Assembly (NCBI GenBank): GCA_003512955.1
Contig: DOTG01000026.1
Location: 470,032 to 534,031, forward strand
DNA from: Marinilabiliales bacterium
Lineage (GTDB): Bacteria > Bacteroidota > Bacteroidia > Bacteroidales > SZUA-534
Direction: 5' to 3'
DNA: 64,000 bases
Shown here: positions 45,171 to 52,748 of the stretch, piece after piece
Layout of the letters: every line of letters starts with the position of its first letter
How positions within the stretch are numbered: the first letter of the stretch is position 1
Translations under genes and position numbers: made by a program
Notes under the pieces: generated by a model
Seen by the model: only the letters and a program-made list of their open reading frames with translations
What the model was told of the DNA's origin: nothing
Databases searched by the model: none

Positions 45171-47021
45171 TTACACATCAACCTCCATTTGATAGCCATC
45201 GCGTTTGACCACCAACGCGTTTTCGTATGAATGATGAGTTCCTACAACTTTGGGAATGTAAAGCGAGCTTACTATCCGATGGGCCGTTTCTGCAATTTCC
45301 AAAGGTTTTTCCTGCCCAATCTCTACCGAGAATTGGTACAACGCTTTTGGGTCGATGTTCCTTAGCATTCCCCCATTAAGAATTCCCGGTATGTACCACA
45401 CCAAATAATTCCCGGTTTTCAATAGCTCGCCCGACATGCTTGCCAACACCCCATGTAAGCTGCGTTTGGCGGAGATAAACGGGTGGATTTCGGGCACGCT
45501 TACATCTTCGGCGGCAGCTCCTACAAAAAGAGCCGAGCCTTTCAGCACAGGCAGAACTTTTTTAAACAATTGCAGAGGTGCGTAATGATTCACATTCAAT
45601 ACCTTTCCTTCCTTCCGGCTCATCAGTACTCCGGCAGCGTTGATAAAGAAATTTATGGTTTGCCCCGAATTGGCAATAAATTGGCTTAACAATTCAACTT
45701 CTTCGGGTACATTAAAATCGGCTTGGGAGCTTTTTACATTTACGCCCTGTTCTTTTGCAAAGGCTTCAATGGAATGGATTTGTTCTACATTCCGGTTATA
45801 ATGCAACCAAACGTTGGCTCCCCTGCGGATTAAATCAAAGGCAATTTCTTTACCCAAGGTGCCGCTGGCCCCTAAAAGCAAGGCGGTAGTTCCTTTCAAA
45901 TCAGCACTAAACAGGTAGTTGCTGGAAAGTTTTAAGTGTTTTGCATCGGGTACTTTATAGGTAAAAGCCCCGTAATTACCACCAACTCCAGCCATCGGGC
46001 TAAGGATTTTCATTCCGGGCACAAGCCTTTTTTGCTCATTAAGCATGGAATAAGCAATAGGAACAGTAGCCCCGGAAATATTCCCAAATCCCTGTTGGGC
46101 TTCCAAAAACACCTTTTCGGTGGGCAGTCCAAGGGCTTCGGCCGAAGGAAGCAGAATGGCATTCCCGGTTTGATGCGGAACACATAAGTCAACTTCTTCA
46201 ATGTCCCACCCGGTTTTTTGGAGGGCTTCGCGCGATGCCAGGGGAATATTTTCCACCGCCCGATCTTTTATCAGTGAATCGTCCATATACAGGTTCCAGT
46301 GCTTATCGACACCTACAAAATCGACCATCCGCATATCCTGATAATTGTTGATGGACAAAACCCCTTGCGGAGAATCGGTTTCAACTCTGGAAAGCACCAC
46401 AGCGGCGGCACCATCGGCAAAAGTAACAAACGGGACAAACTTTACCCTTTGGGTAAGGAACGACGACATGGTTTCGGTGTGAGCCACCACCACGTGTTTT
46501 GCCTGGAGGTGTGCCTTAAAATATTCGATAGCCCGTTCCAAATTGATGTTAAACCCGGCACAGCCCGAAGTCAGGGTAAAAGCAGGAGTAAAATTTTTGA
46601 ATCCCACAAAATGCGATTTGATTGCGGCTGCAATTCCCGGAGCCTTTTGATGCGGCGATACGGTACTGATAAACCAAGCATCAATTTCATTGGGGCTAAT
46701 CCCACCATCTTTCAAAGCATTTTCAACAGCTTTTACCCCCAATTCCAACGAGGATTCAGCATAATACAGTTTTTTCACCGTTGGCGGGAAAGGTGTAACA
46801 TGTCGGCGGATGTTAAAACCCATCTTCTCGCGCACAAAATAATCGAACGGACCTATATCGGGATTTGTTTCTTTGTATTCCAGATAGTTTTTGCTTTTGG
46901 CCATACGGGTTTCATCAAATCCGCGCAAGAAGCTTTTGCGCAAGGCATCGGCAATAAACTCGTTGGTAATGGGGTATTTACCTGCCGAATGACCCATTCC
47001 TGTGAATATAAAACTTTCCAT
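45171..47021 (-). CDS. 3-oxoacyl-ACP synthase III fused to a degenerate short-chain dehydrogenase domain
   Basis: A 616-residue two-domain protein. Residues ~1-360 are a FabH-type ketosynthase with an intact triad: Cys154 in TLTSGCAGF, His283 in CVPHQTGN and Asn314 in GFGNISGATVP. Residues ~375-600 are an SDR Rossmann domain with nucleotide motif LLLGASGTLG and NAAG (461-464), but the catalytic YxxxK is FISAK (Phe515, Lys519) and the preceding Ser is absent, so it may bind NAD(P)H without the usual chemistry. It could make a specialised acyl or beta-keto product; no pigment or lipid biosynthesis genes are nearby. Upstream of it lies the second hairpin repeat. Confidence 0.85.
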   Translation of the reverse strand: MESFIFTGMGHSAGKYPITNEFIADALRKSFLRGFDETRMAKSKNYLEYKETNPDIGPFDYFVREKMGFNIRRHVTPFPPTVKKLYYAESSLELGVKAVENALKDGGISPNEIDAWFISTVSPHQKAPGIAAAIKSHFVGFKNFTPAFTLTSGCAGFNINLERAIEYFKAHLQAKHVVVAHTETMSSFLTQRVKFVPFVTFADGAAAVVLSRVETDSPQGVLSINNYQDMRMVDFVGVDKHWNLYMDDSLIKDRAVENIPLASREALQKTGWDIEEVDLCVPHQTGNAILLPSAEALGLPTEKVFLEAQQGFGNISGATVPIAYSMLNEQKRLVPGMKILSPMAGVGGNYGAFTYKVPDAKHLKLSSNYLFSADLKGTTALLLGASGTLGKEIAFDLIRRGANVWLHYNRNVEQIHSIEAFAKEQGVNVKSSQADFNVPEEVELLSQFIANSGQTINFFINAAGVLMSRKEGKVLNVNHYAPLQLFKKVLPVLKGSALFVGAAAEDVSVPEIHPFISAKRSLHGVLASMSGELLKTGNYLVWYIPGILNGGMLRNIDPKALYQFSVEIGQEKPLEIAETAHRIVSSLYIPKVVGTHHSYENALVVKRDGYQMEVDV

Positions 47022-47099
47022 AATAACTATTTAATGCTTTTATCTTCAATTTCTTTTCCCACCTAAAATCCGCAAATCATCTGGTAAACCGTTGAAAAT

Positions 47100-47178
47100 C
47101 ACGGGGTGACTTAATTTGTCACAAAGAAGGCAAACAATTGTTATTCAATTAGTCACCCCGTGGCTTGCGGAAATAAGG
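47100..47178. repeat. Hairpin repeat, copy 2 (overlaps the 3' end of purN)
   Basis: Perfect 12-bp arms (CACGGGGTGACT at 47100-47111, complement at 47151-47162) enclose a 39-base core nearly identical, in the same strand sense, to copy 1 at 35471-35508. The right arm and flank encode the last codons and stop of purN on the minus strand. Relative to the core, the flanks are swapped compared with copy 1. Confidence 0.85.
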
Positions 47179-47742
47179 TCCCAATACCAGCTTTTCTATC
47201 ACTTTCGGGAAATGTTCGTACTCCAGTTGGTGTACTTTTCTAGCCACATCTTCAGGTGAGTCGGTTGGCAGCACTTCCACTTTTGCCTGAAAAATGATGT
47301 TCCCGGTATCGTAGTGTTCATTTACATAATGAATGGTGATACCGCTTACCGTTTCACGATGAGCCACCACCGCCTGATGCACCTTATTGCCATACAGGCC
47401 CCGACCTCCGTATTTGGGCAGCAATGCCGGATGGATGTTGATAATCCGTTGAGGAAATGCATCAATCAGCTCCGAGGGGATTAACCAAAGGAACCCGGCC
47501 AAAACCACCCAATCAATTTCATGTTCTACCAGCGTATTTACAATTTCACTGGTTTGATAAAATTGTTCGCGGTTAAAAACCATGCTGGGGATACCCAACC
47601 GCTTGACCCGTTCCAAAACAAATGCATCTTTTTTATTCGACAACACCAAACTTACCTGTACCAAAGAATGCTGATGAAAATAGTTGGCAATGTTCTCCAC
47701 ATTAGTACCCGAACCCGAAGCAAAAAGTGCAATTTTATACAT
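47149..47742 (-). CDS. purN: Phosphoribosylglycinamide formyltransferase
   Basis: Third step of purine synthesis, transferring formyl from 10-formyl-THF to GAR. The 197-residue protein has ALFASGSGTNVENI at the start, the catalytic Asn-x-His in IINIHPALLPKYGGRGLYG near 105, VSGITIHYVNEHYDTG near 135 and the final helix EYEHFPKVIEKLV. The last ten residues (ending RKPRGD) and the TAA stop are contributed by the hairpin repeat. The gene is 20 bases downstream of rnhA and probably cotranscribed with it. Confidence 0.95.
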   Translation of the reverse strand: MYKIALFASGSGTNVENIANYFHQHSLVQVSLVLSNKKDAFVLERVKRLGIPSMVFNREQFYQTSEIVNTLVEHEIDWVVLAGFLWLIPSELIDAFPQRIINIHPALLPKYGGRGLYGNKVHQAVVAHRETVSGITIHYVNEHYDTGNIIFQAKVEVLPTDSPEDVARKVHQLEYEHFPKVIEKLVLGPYFRKPRGD

Positions 47743-47762
47743 GGTTTGAATAAATGAAAGTT

Positions 47763-48242
47763 TTAAAACAGTTCCCCGCTGGCAGTCCCATCTTCGTAGG
47801 CTTTATCCACAGGTAAATCGGGTTTTTGTGAAGCCTCCACAGCCAACTGGTCGCAGCGCTCATTTTCGGGAATCCCCGCGTGGCCTTTCACCCAAATAAA
47901 TTTTATACGATGCTGGCTGGCAACTTTTAAATAACGCTTCCAGAGATCGGGATTTTTTTTCTTTTTAAAACCTGTCTTCACCCAACCTTGCAACCAATCT
48001 TTCTCTACGGCATCAATCACATATTTTGAATCGGAATACACGGTTACCTCACAATCGGGATTTTTAAGTGCTTCCAAACCAACAATAACCGCCAAAAGCT
48101 CCATGCGGTTGTTGGTCGTTAGCCGGAATCCTTCGGAAAGTTCCTTGCGGAAGGGTCCCGAAAGCAAGACCGCCCCATAACCACCCGGCCCTGGGTTTCC
48201 GCTTGCTGCGCCATCGGTATAAAGGGTAATTTTTGTTGCCAT
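47763..48242 (-). CDS. rnhA: Ribonuclease HI
   Basis: Degrades the RNA strand of RNA-DNA hybrids. The start at 48242 (MATKITLYTDG) gives 159 residues, normal for the family; upstream ATGs would add an unusual tail. All active-site residues are seen: Asp in YTDGAASGNPG, Glu in NRMELLAVI, Asp in VYSDSKYVID, and the His/Asp pair in VKGHAGIPENERCDQLA. Its promoter sits directly at the start codon. Confidence 0.95.
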   Translation of the reverse strand: MATKITLYTDGAASGNPGPGGYGAVLLSGPFRKELSEGFRLTTNNRMELLAVIVGLEALKNPDCEVTVYSDSKYVIDAVEKDWLQGWVKTGFKKKKNPDLWKRYLKVASQHRIKFIWVKGHAGIPENERCDQLAVEASQKPDLPVDKAYEDGTASGELF

Positions 48243-48246
48243 AGTG

Positions 48247-48254
48247 CAAAAGTA
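48247..48254 (-). promoter_or_regulatory. -7 element directly at the rnhA start
   Basis: Minus-strand TACTTTTG matches TAnnTTTG and ends 5 bases before the ATG, so the transcript would start at or next to the start codon (leaderless). Confidence 0.4.
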
Positions 48255-48343
48255 GGTTTTAATTTTAATTATCGGAATGAGCAACTTATTTTTGTGGAAG
48301 CAATCACGGCTAGAGGACAAACAAACTGGTGGGAATTATTGAT

Positions 48344-48351
48344 TATCTTTG
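48344..48351 (+). promoter_or_regulatory. -7 element for the EcoRV-type restriction operon
   Basis: TATCTTTG followed by C is a full consensus match 16 bases before the restriction endonuclease start, giving a very short leader. No clear -33 box. Confidence 0.45.
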
Positions 48352-48366
48352 CAAAAAGAAATTTTA

Positions 48367-49266
48367 ATGGAAAAATATAAGATTGAATTCGAAAATAGTT
48401 TGAAAGAATTTGTTGTTGACCTAAGAAAATATGTTTCAACCGATTCAGGAGATTGGTCAATAAAGGGGTTTATTGATATTTACAAAAACATCTATACCAT
48501 ATCATCTGATACAAAAATAGTATCCAAAATTCTTGAAATACACATTTTTCCCGAAATCATAAGATTTGCTGAGAAAATTGGCTATAATATCATACTTGCA
48601 GAACATCAAAATTGGTATCCAGACTTAACTTTTGTTCATAAGAAAAGTGACAAAGTAAAATTTGCTTTAGATTTAAAGACAACTTTTCGAAGAAGTAACA
48701 CGACAGCGGGATTTACACTTGGTAGTCATGGTGGTTATTTTAAAGAACGCAACAAAGATAAAAACATTCAATTTCCTTACAATCAATATGTGGGGCATTA
48801 CTGTCTTGGGATTATATATACTAGGGTTGATCTTGAAAATGAATTGTCCGAAACAGAAATATTTCAAGTAAATGAACTTCAAGAACAATATGGAGACTTA
48901 CAAGATCCTATAGGAGAAAGAATGGTTACAAAAATTGAGAACCTAAAATCAATTACTTCTGTAATAAAGGATTTTGATTTTTTTGCTGCACCAAAATGGA
49001 AAATTGCAAGCGACAGACAAGGTTCAGGTAATACGGCAAATATTGGTTCGGTTTCCGATATTGAAGATTTAAAAAATGGAAATGGTGTTTTTAGTCAACT
49101 TGGGGAAAACTGGTTTGACGAATATTGGATGAATTATGGCAGTGCGACAATGATGAAAGATGGAAAATCTGTTAAAATCACAAACATTTGGGATTTTCTG
49201 GAATTTAAAAACCGAACAGATTTATTCGATAAGGTTGTCGTAAAAGGAGCTAAACGAAGAAAATAA
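48367..49266 (+). CDS. EcoRV-type type II restriction endonuclease
   Basis: A 299-residue nuclease with co-linear similarity to EcoRV: SSDTKIVSKILEI, AEKIGYNIILAEHQNWYPDLTF, ALDLKTTFR, FPYNQYVGHYCLGIIYTRV, GSGNTANIGS. The PD-(D/E)xK catalytic set is present (YPD near 85, then DLK near 103). It should therefore cut at or near GATATC, blunt. It is about 55 residues longer than EcoRV, mainly in the N-terminus and the middle. The cognate methylase gene starts in the stop codon (1-base overlap). The pair is visibly more AT-rich than its neighbours, suggesting acquisition. Confidence 0.9.
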   Translation: MEKYKIEFENSLKEFVVDLRKYVSTDSGDWSIKGFIDIYKNIYTISSDTKIVSKILEIHIFPEIIRFAEKIGYNIILAEHQNWYPDLTFVHKKSDKVKFALDLKTTFRRSNTTAGFTLGSHGGYFKERNKDKNIQFPYNQYVGHYCLGIIYTRVDLENELSETEIFQVNELQEQYGDLQDPIGERMVTKIENLKSITSVIKDFDFFAAPKWKIASDRQGSGNTANIGSVSDIEDLKNGNGVFSQLGENWFDEYWMNYGSATMMKDGKSVKITNIWDFLEFKNRTDLFDKVVVKGAKRRK

Positions 49267-50246
49267 TGGAAAAAATTTTTGTCCCACCCATAAAGTCACA
49301 AGGGATTAAAACAAAATTGGTTGGTTGGATTAACTCAAACATAAATGGCATTGAATATAAACGTTGGGTAGAGCCATTTATGGGTACTGGTGCGGTTGCT
49401 TTTAATGTAAGACCAAAAACAGCTTTGCTTTGTGATAGTAATCCGCATTTAATAAATTTCTATAAATCTTTACAAACGAAAGAGATTTCTTCAGGCATTG
49501 TCAAATCTTTTCTAACTGAGGAAGGAAATAATCTCCTCAAATCGAATGGGGAACATTATTACATAGTTAGAGATAGGTTTAATAAAAATGGGAACCCTCT
49601 CGATTTTTTATTTTTAAGCCGTGCCTGTTTTAACGGAATGATGCGGTTTAATAAAAACGGGGGATTTAATGTTCCTTTTTGCCGAAAACCCAATAGATTT
49701 GCTCAGGCCTTGGTTACAAAGATTTCTAATCAGGTTGAATATATCTCTGAAATAATTAGTTACAGTGATTACACATTTTTGAATCAGGATTTCAAAGAAA
49801 CTTTAAAACAAATTAACCCATCGGATTTGGTATATGCTGACCCTCCCTATTTGGGAAGGCATGTTGATTATTTTGATTCTTGGTCGGAAGAGGACGAAAT
49901 AGCCCTAAATAATGGTCTTAAAAATTCAAATGCAAAATACATTCTTTCAACATGGCTAAGTAATAAATATCGCACCAACAATTATATTTTTTCAGTTTGG
50001 AAAGATTGTAGAATTTCAACTAAAGAGCACTTTTACCATGTTGGAGCAAAAGAGGATAATAGAAATGCTGTTTATGAAGCCATACTTTCAAATTTTGAAA
50101 TGAGTGATAGTATTGCCAATTCAACAATGAAAAAAAGAATAGAAAATAACGAATCGCAATTAACAACGAAAGTAAAAACCTATTCAACCCCAGTCCAAAT
50201 GAGCTTGGTTTTAGAAGAAGAAAAATCAGCTAAATTGCTCAAATAA
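49266..50246 (+). CDS. EcoRV-type DNA adenine-N6 methyltransferase
   Basis: A 326-residue D12-class (Dam-like, alpha group) methylase, alignable from residue 1 with M.EcoRV: FVPPIKSQGIKTKLV, the SAM motif WVEPFMGTGAVAFNV, LLCDSNPHLINFYKSL, FLSRACFNGMMRFN and the catalytic YADPPYLGRHVDYFDSW. It should protect GATATC sites in the host, several of which occur in this window. It is translationally coupled to the endonuclease gene and followed 10 bases later by dusB, so some dusB expression may come from read-through. The C-terminal ~45 residues are poorly conserved. Confidence 0.92.
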   Translation: MEKIFVPPIKSQGIKTKLVGWINSNINGIEYKRWVEPFMGTGAVAFNVRPKTALLCDSNPHLINFYKSLQTKEISSGIVKSFLTEEGNNLLKSNGEHYYIVRDRFNKNGNPLDFLFLSRACFNGMMRFNKNGGFNVPFCRKPNRFAQALVTKISNQVEYISEIISYSDYTFLNQDFKETLKQINPSDLVYADPPYLGRHVDYFDSWSEEDEIALNNGLKNSNAKYILSTWLSNKYRTNNYIFSVWKDCRISTKEHFYHVGAKEDNRNAVYEAILSNFEMSDSIANSTMKKRIENNESQLTTKVKTYSTPVQMSLVLEEEKSAKLLK

Positions 50247-50256
50247 TTGACTAACC

Positions 50257-51237
50257 ATGAAAATCGGAACTATTGAACTGGGCGAACACCCCATATTTTT
50301 TGCCCCCATGGAGGACATCAGCGATCCTTCGTTCCGCCGCCTTTGCAAAGAATTTGGTGCCGATATGATGTACACCGAGTTTGTATCCTCCGATGGGTTA
50401 ATCCGCGATGCTGAAAAAAGCTTGCGAAAACTTGAAATTGACGAAAAAGAACGTCCGGTGGGCATCCAGATTTATGGGAAAGACCCACAGGCTATGGTAG
50501 AAGCCGCCCAACGATGCGAAGAGGCCAACCCCGATGTGATTGATTTAAACTTTGGTTGCCCGGTAAAACGGGTGGCAGGCAAGGGCGCCGGAGCCGGATT
50601 GTTGCAAAATATCCCGTTGTTGCTCGAAATTACTGAAAAAGTAGTCAATGCCGTCCACATCCCGGTAACGGTAAAAACCCGTTTGGGATGGGACGAAACC
50701 CACAAACCCATTGTAGAACTGGCCGAACAATTACAGGATTGCGGCATTGCAGCATTGACTGTACACGGGCGCACCCGCAAACAGATGTACCAGGGCATTT
50801 CCGATTGGTCCCTGATTGGTGAAATTAAAAAGAACCCTAGGATGCAGATTCCGATTATCGGGAATGGCGATGTGACCTCTCCCGAAATTGCCAAGGAAAA
50901 GTTCGAAAACTTTGGCGTTGATGCCATCATGATTGGCCGTGGAGCTATTGGCCGTCCCTGGATTTTCCGCGATGTAAAACAATTCCTTAAGACCGGGGAA
51001 TTGCTTCCCCCGCTTTCTGTACCCGAAAAAATAGCATTGGCCAAACGGCACCTTTCCTATTCCTTAGACTGGAAAGGCGGAATTACCGGTGTTTTTGAGA
51101 TGCGCCAGCATTTCTCGAACTATTTTAAAAGCCTGCCCGATTTTAAAACCACCCGTGCCCGGTTGGTCACAGAAAATAACCCTGAAAATATACTGGTTAT
51201 TTTGGATGAGATTGCGGAGCGGTGGAAGGATTACTAA
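50257..51237 (+). CDS. dusB: tRNA-dihydrouridine synthase
   Basis: Flavoenzyme that reduces uridines in tRNA. The 326-residue TIM-barrel protein has FFAPMEDISDPSFRRLC near the start, the catalytic Cys in NFGCPVKRVAGKGAGAGLL near 105, TVKTRLGWDE near 145, AALTVHGRTRKQMY near 175 and DAIMIGRGAIGRPWIF near 235. It fits the bacterial DusB group. A strong terminator follows. Confidence 0.93.
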   Translation: MKIGTIELGEHPIFFAPMEDISDPSFRRLCKEFGADMMYTEFVSSDGLIRDAEKSLRKLEIDEKERPVGIQIYGKDPQAMVEAAQRCEEANPDVIDLNFGCPVKRVAGKGAGAGLLQNIPLLLEITEKVVNAVHIPVTVKTRLGWDETHKPIVELAEQLQDCGIAALTVHGRTRKQMYQGISDWSLIGEIKKNPRMQIPIIGNGDVTSPEIAKEKFENFGVDAIMIGRGAIGRPWIFRDVKQFLKTGELLPPLSVPEKIALAKRHLSYSLDWKGGITGVFEMRQHFSNYFKSLPDFKTTRARLVTENNPENILVILDEIAERWKDY

Positions 51238-51361
51238 TTTTTTACATTGCCCCAACCAATAAAAAAACAAGGAAGTAACATGGATGCTATTCCCCGGAAT
51301 TTTAATCTTTAAAATATTGATTGCTTGATATTCCAACGTAAAACTCACGTTGATACTAAAT

Positions 51362-51395
51362 AAAAAAGGTAGAAATTTGTATTTCTACCTTTTTT
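51362..51395. terminator. Bidirectional terminator between dusB and the cyd operon
   Basis: A perfect 15-bp stem (AAAAAAGGTAGAAAT at 51362-51376 with its complement at 51381-51395) and a 4-base loop lie between the convergent dusB and cydX-like genes. Confidence 0.92.
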
Positions 51396-51403
51396 ATATC
51401 TTA

Positions 51404-51517
51404 CTAAGCCTGTTCTACAGGGCTTTCATATTTATTCAGTGCATAAACCACCAACCGGTAAGTTACATAAATGAGAACCGGCCAGCTCAGAAAACTTAAT
51501 ATAGATGTGATATACAT
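51404..51517 (-). CDS. cydX: 37-residue CydX-like small subunit of cytochrome bd oxidase
   Basis: A very short gene, 27 bases downstream of cydB. The product starts MYITSILSFLSWPVLIYV and continues as a single transmembrane helix with a conserved-type Trp, a TYRLVVYAL segment and a polar tail (NKYESPVEQA). Size, single helix and position after cydAB match CydX/CbdX small subunits, which stabilise the heme site of cytochrome bd. The symbol is assigned from context and shape, since sequences of these peptides vary widely. Confidence 0.6.
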   Translation of the reverse strand: MYITSILSFLSWPVLIYVTYRLVVYALNKYESPVEQA

Positions 51518-51544
51518 AATTTTATCTTATTAATAATTAATTGA

Positions 51545-52705
51545 CTAATAGGCATGTTGGTCATTATCCTCATCAAGTTCTTTTTGTGTAAGAGGCTTGT
51601 TGTTGATAGCTCTCCATGCATAAACGATATAGGCCAACACAAATGGAATCAACAATGAAACAACACTCATGGCTTTTAACGTAAACTTGCTGCTGGAGCT
51701 GTTAAAAATAGTCAGCGAGCTTTGCAAATCGAAGTTCGATGGATAATAAGCCGTATTGTTATAACCGGCTACCAGCAAAAGGCCTAAAACAGCAAATACA
51801 GTCCCAACACCAGCGGACCAGATTCCTTTATTGGTAACCTTACAGAAAAGGGTCGAACCGATACCGAACAAAACGCCTACTACGCCTAAAAGAAAAACTA
51901 TCAACACGATTGGCATCTGTAAGAAATTGTGCAGGTATTTGAATTTTTCCATATAAACCTCACCTGTTTGCGGATTCACAGCGTATCCTTCTTTTACCAA
52001 CAAAACAATCACAAAAAATAAAAAGAAAACAAGGAAAGGAATGGTATTAATTATAAGCGACTTTTTGGCTTTAGGAATAATTTCCTCATCCTCAATAGCA
52101 TTGATAAAATACAGGTTGGCCAGCACCCTTGATAAAAAGAAAACAGCCAAACCTAATGCCACATTATGAAATGTGAGAACTGCTTCCAACCCATGCCATG
52201 GGGTTTGCCATTGCGAAATTACCGGGTTCGACAAATCGGTTAAATTCATCTTATTAACAGAAAACTCAGCACCATTGTAAAATGTACCAACCGCCGTACC
52301 AATTAAAACCGTACCTAACAACCCATTTAAAAACAAAAACAGTTCAAAGGTTTTTTTCCCGAATACGTTGTTGGGTTTTGTACGGAATTCATAAGAAACC
52401 GCTTGAAGCACAAAACAAAAAAGGATGGCCATCCAAACCCAATAGGCTCCGCCAAAACTGGTTGAGTAAAAAAGTGGGAAAGATGCAAAAAAGGCTCCGC
52501 CAAATGTAACCAATGTGGTAAAGGTAAATTCCCATTTACGGCCCAGGGCATTGACTAAAACCTTCCGTTTGTCTTCGGTTTTACCCAAACTGTAAATAAG
52601 GGTTTGCCCGCCTTGCACAAAAAGCAAAAAAACCAATATCGCACCTAATAAGGAGACCAATAGCCACCAGTAGTGCTGAAAAAATATATAACTCGAATCT
52701 TCCAT
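51545..52705 (-). CDS. cydB: Cytochrome bd ubiquinol/quinol oxidase subunit II
   Basis: A 386-residue integral membrane subunit with about nine helices (WWLLVSLLGAILVFLLFVQGGQTLIY, ALGRKWEFTFTTLVTFGGAFFASFPLFY, LNGLLGTVLIGTAVGTFYNGAEF). It partners CydA in the oxygen-reducing, quinol-oxidising complex, which is adapted to low oxygen. The gene is 43 bases after cydA. Confidence 0.95.
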   Translation of the reverse strand: MEDSSYIFFQHYWWLLVSLLGAILVFLLFVQGGQTLIYSLGKTEDKRKVLVNALGRKWEFTFTTLVTFGGAFFASFPLFYSTSFGGAYWVWMAILFCFVLQAVSYEFRTKPNNVFGKKTFELFLFLNGLLGTVLIGTAVGTFYNGAEFSVNKMNLTDLSNPVISQWQTPWHGLEAVLTFHNVALGLAVFFLSRVLANLYFINAIEDEEIIPKAKKSLIINTIPFLVFFLFFVIVLLVKEGYAVNPQTGEVYMEKFKYLHNFLQMPIVLIVFLLGVVGVLFGIGSTLFCKVTNKGIWSAGVGTVFAVLGLLLVAGYNNTAYYPSNFDLQSSLTIFNSSSSKFTLKAMSVVSLLIPFVLAYIVYAWRAINNKPLTQKELDEDNDQHAY

Positions 52706-52748
52706 GTCAAAAATTTTTAATGTTTTTATTCAATTTCAAACTACCTGT

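Noticed and set aside
46299..47066. 255-codon plus-strand frame
   Set aside because: It lies wholly antisense to the well-supported KAS III-SDR gene; its composition (many Cys, His, Arg) is that of a shadow frame.
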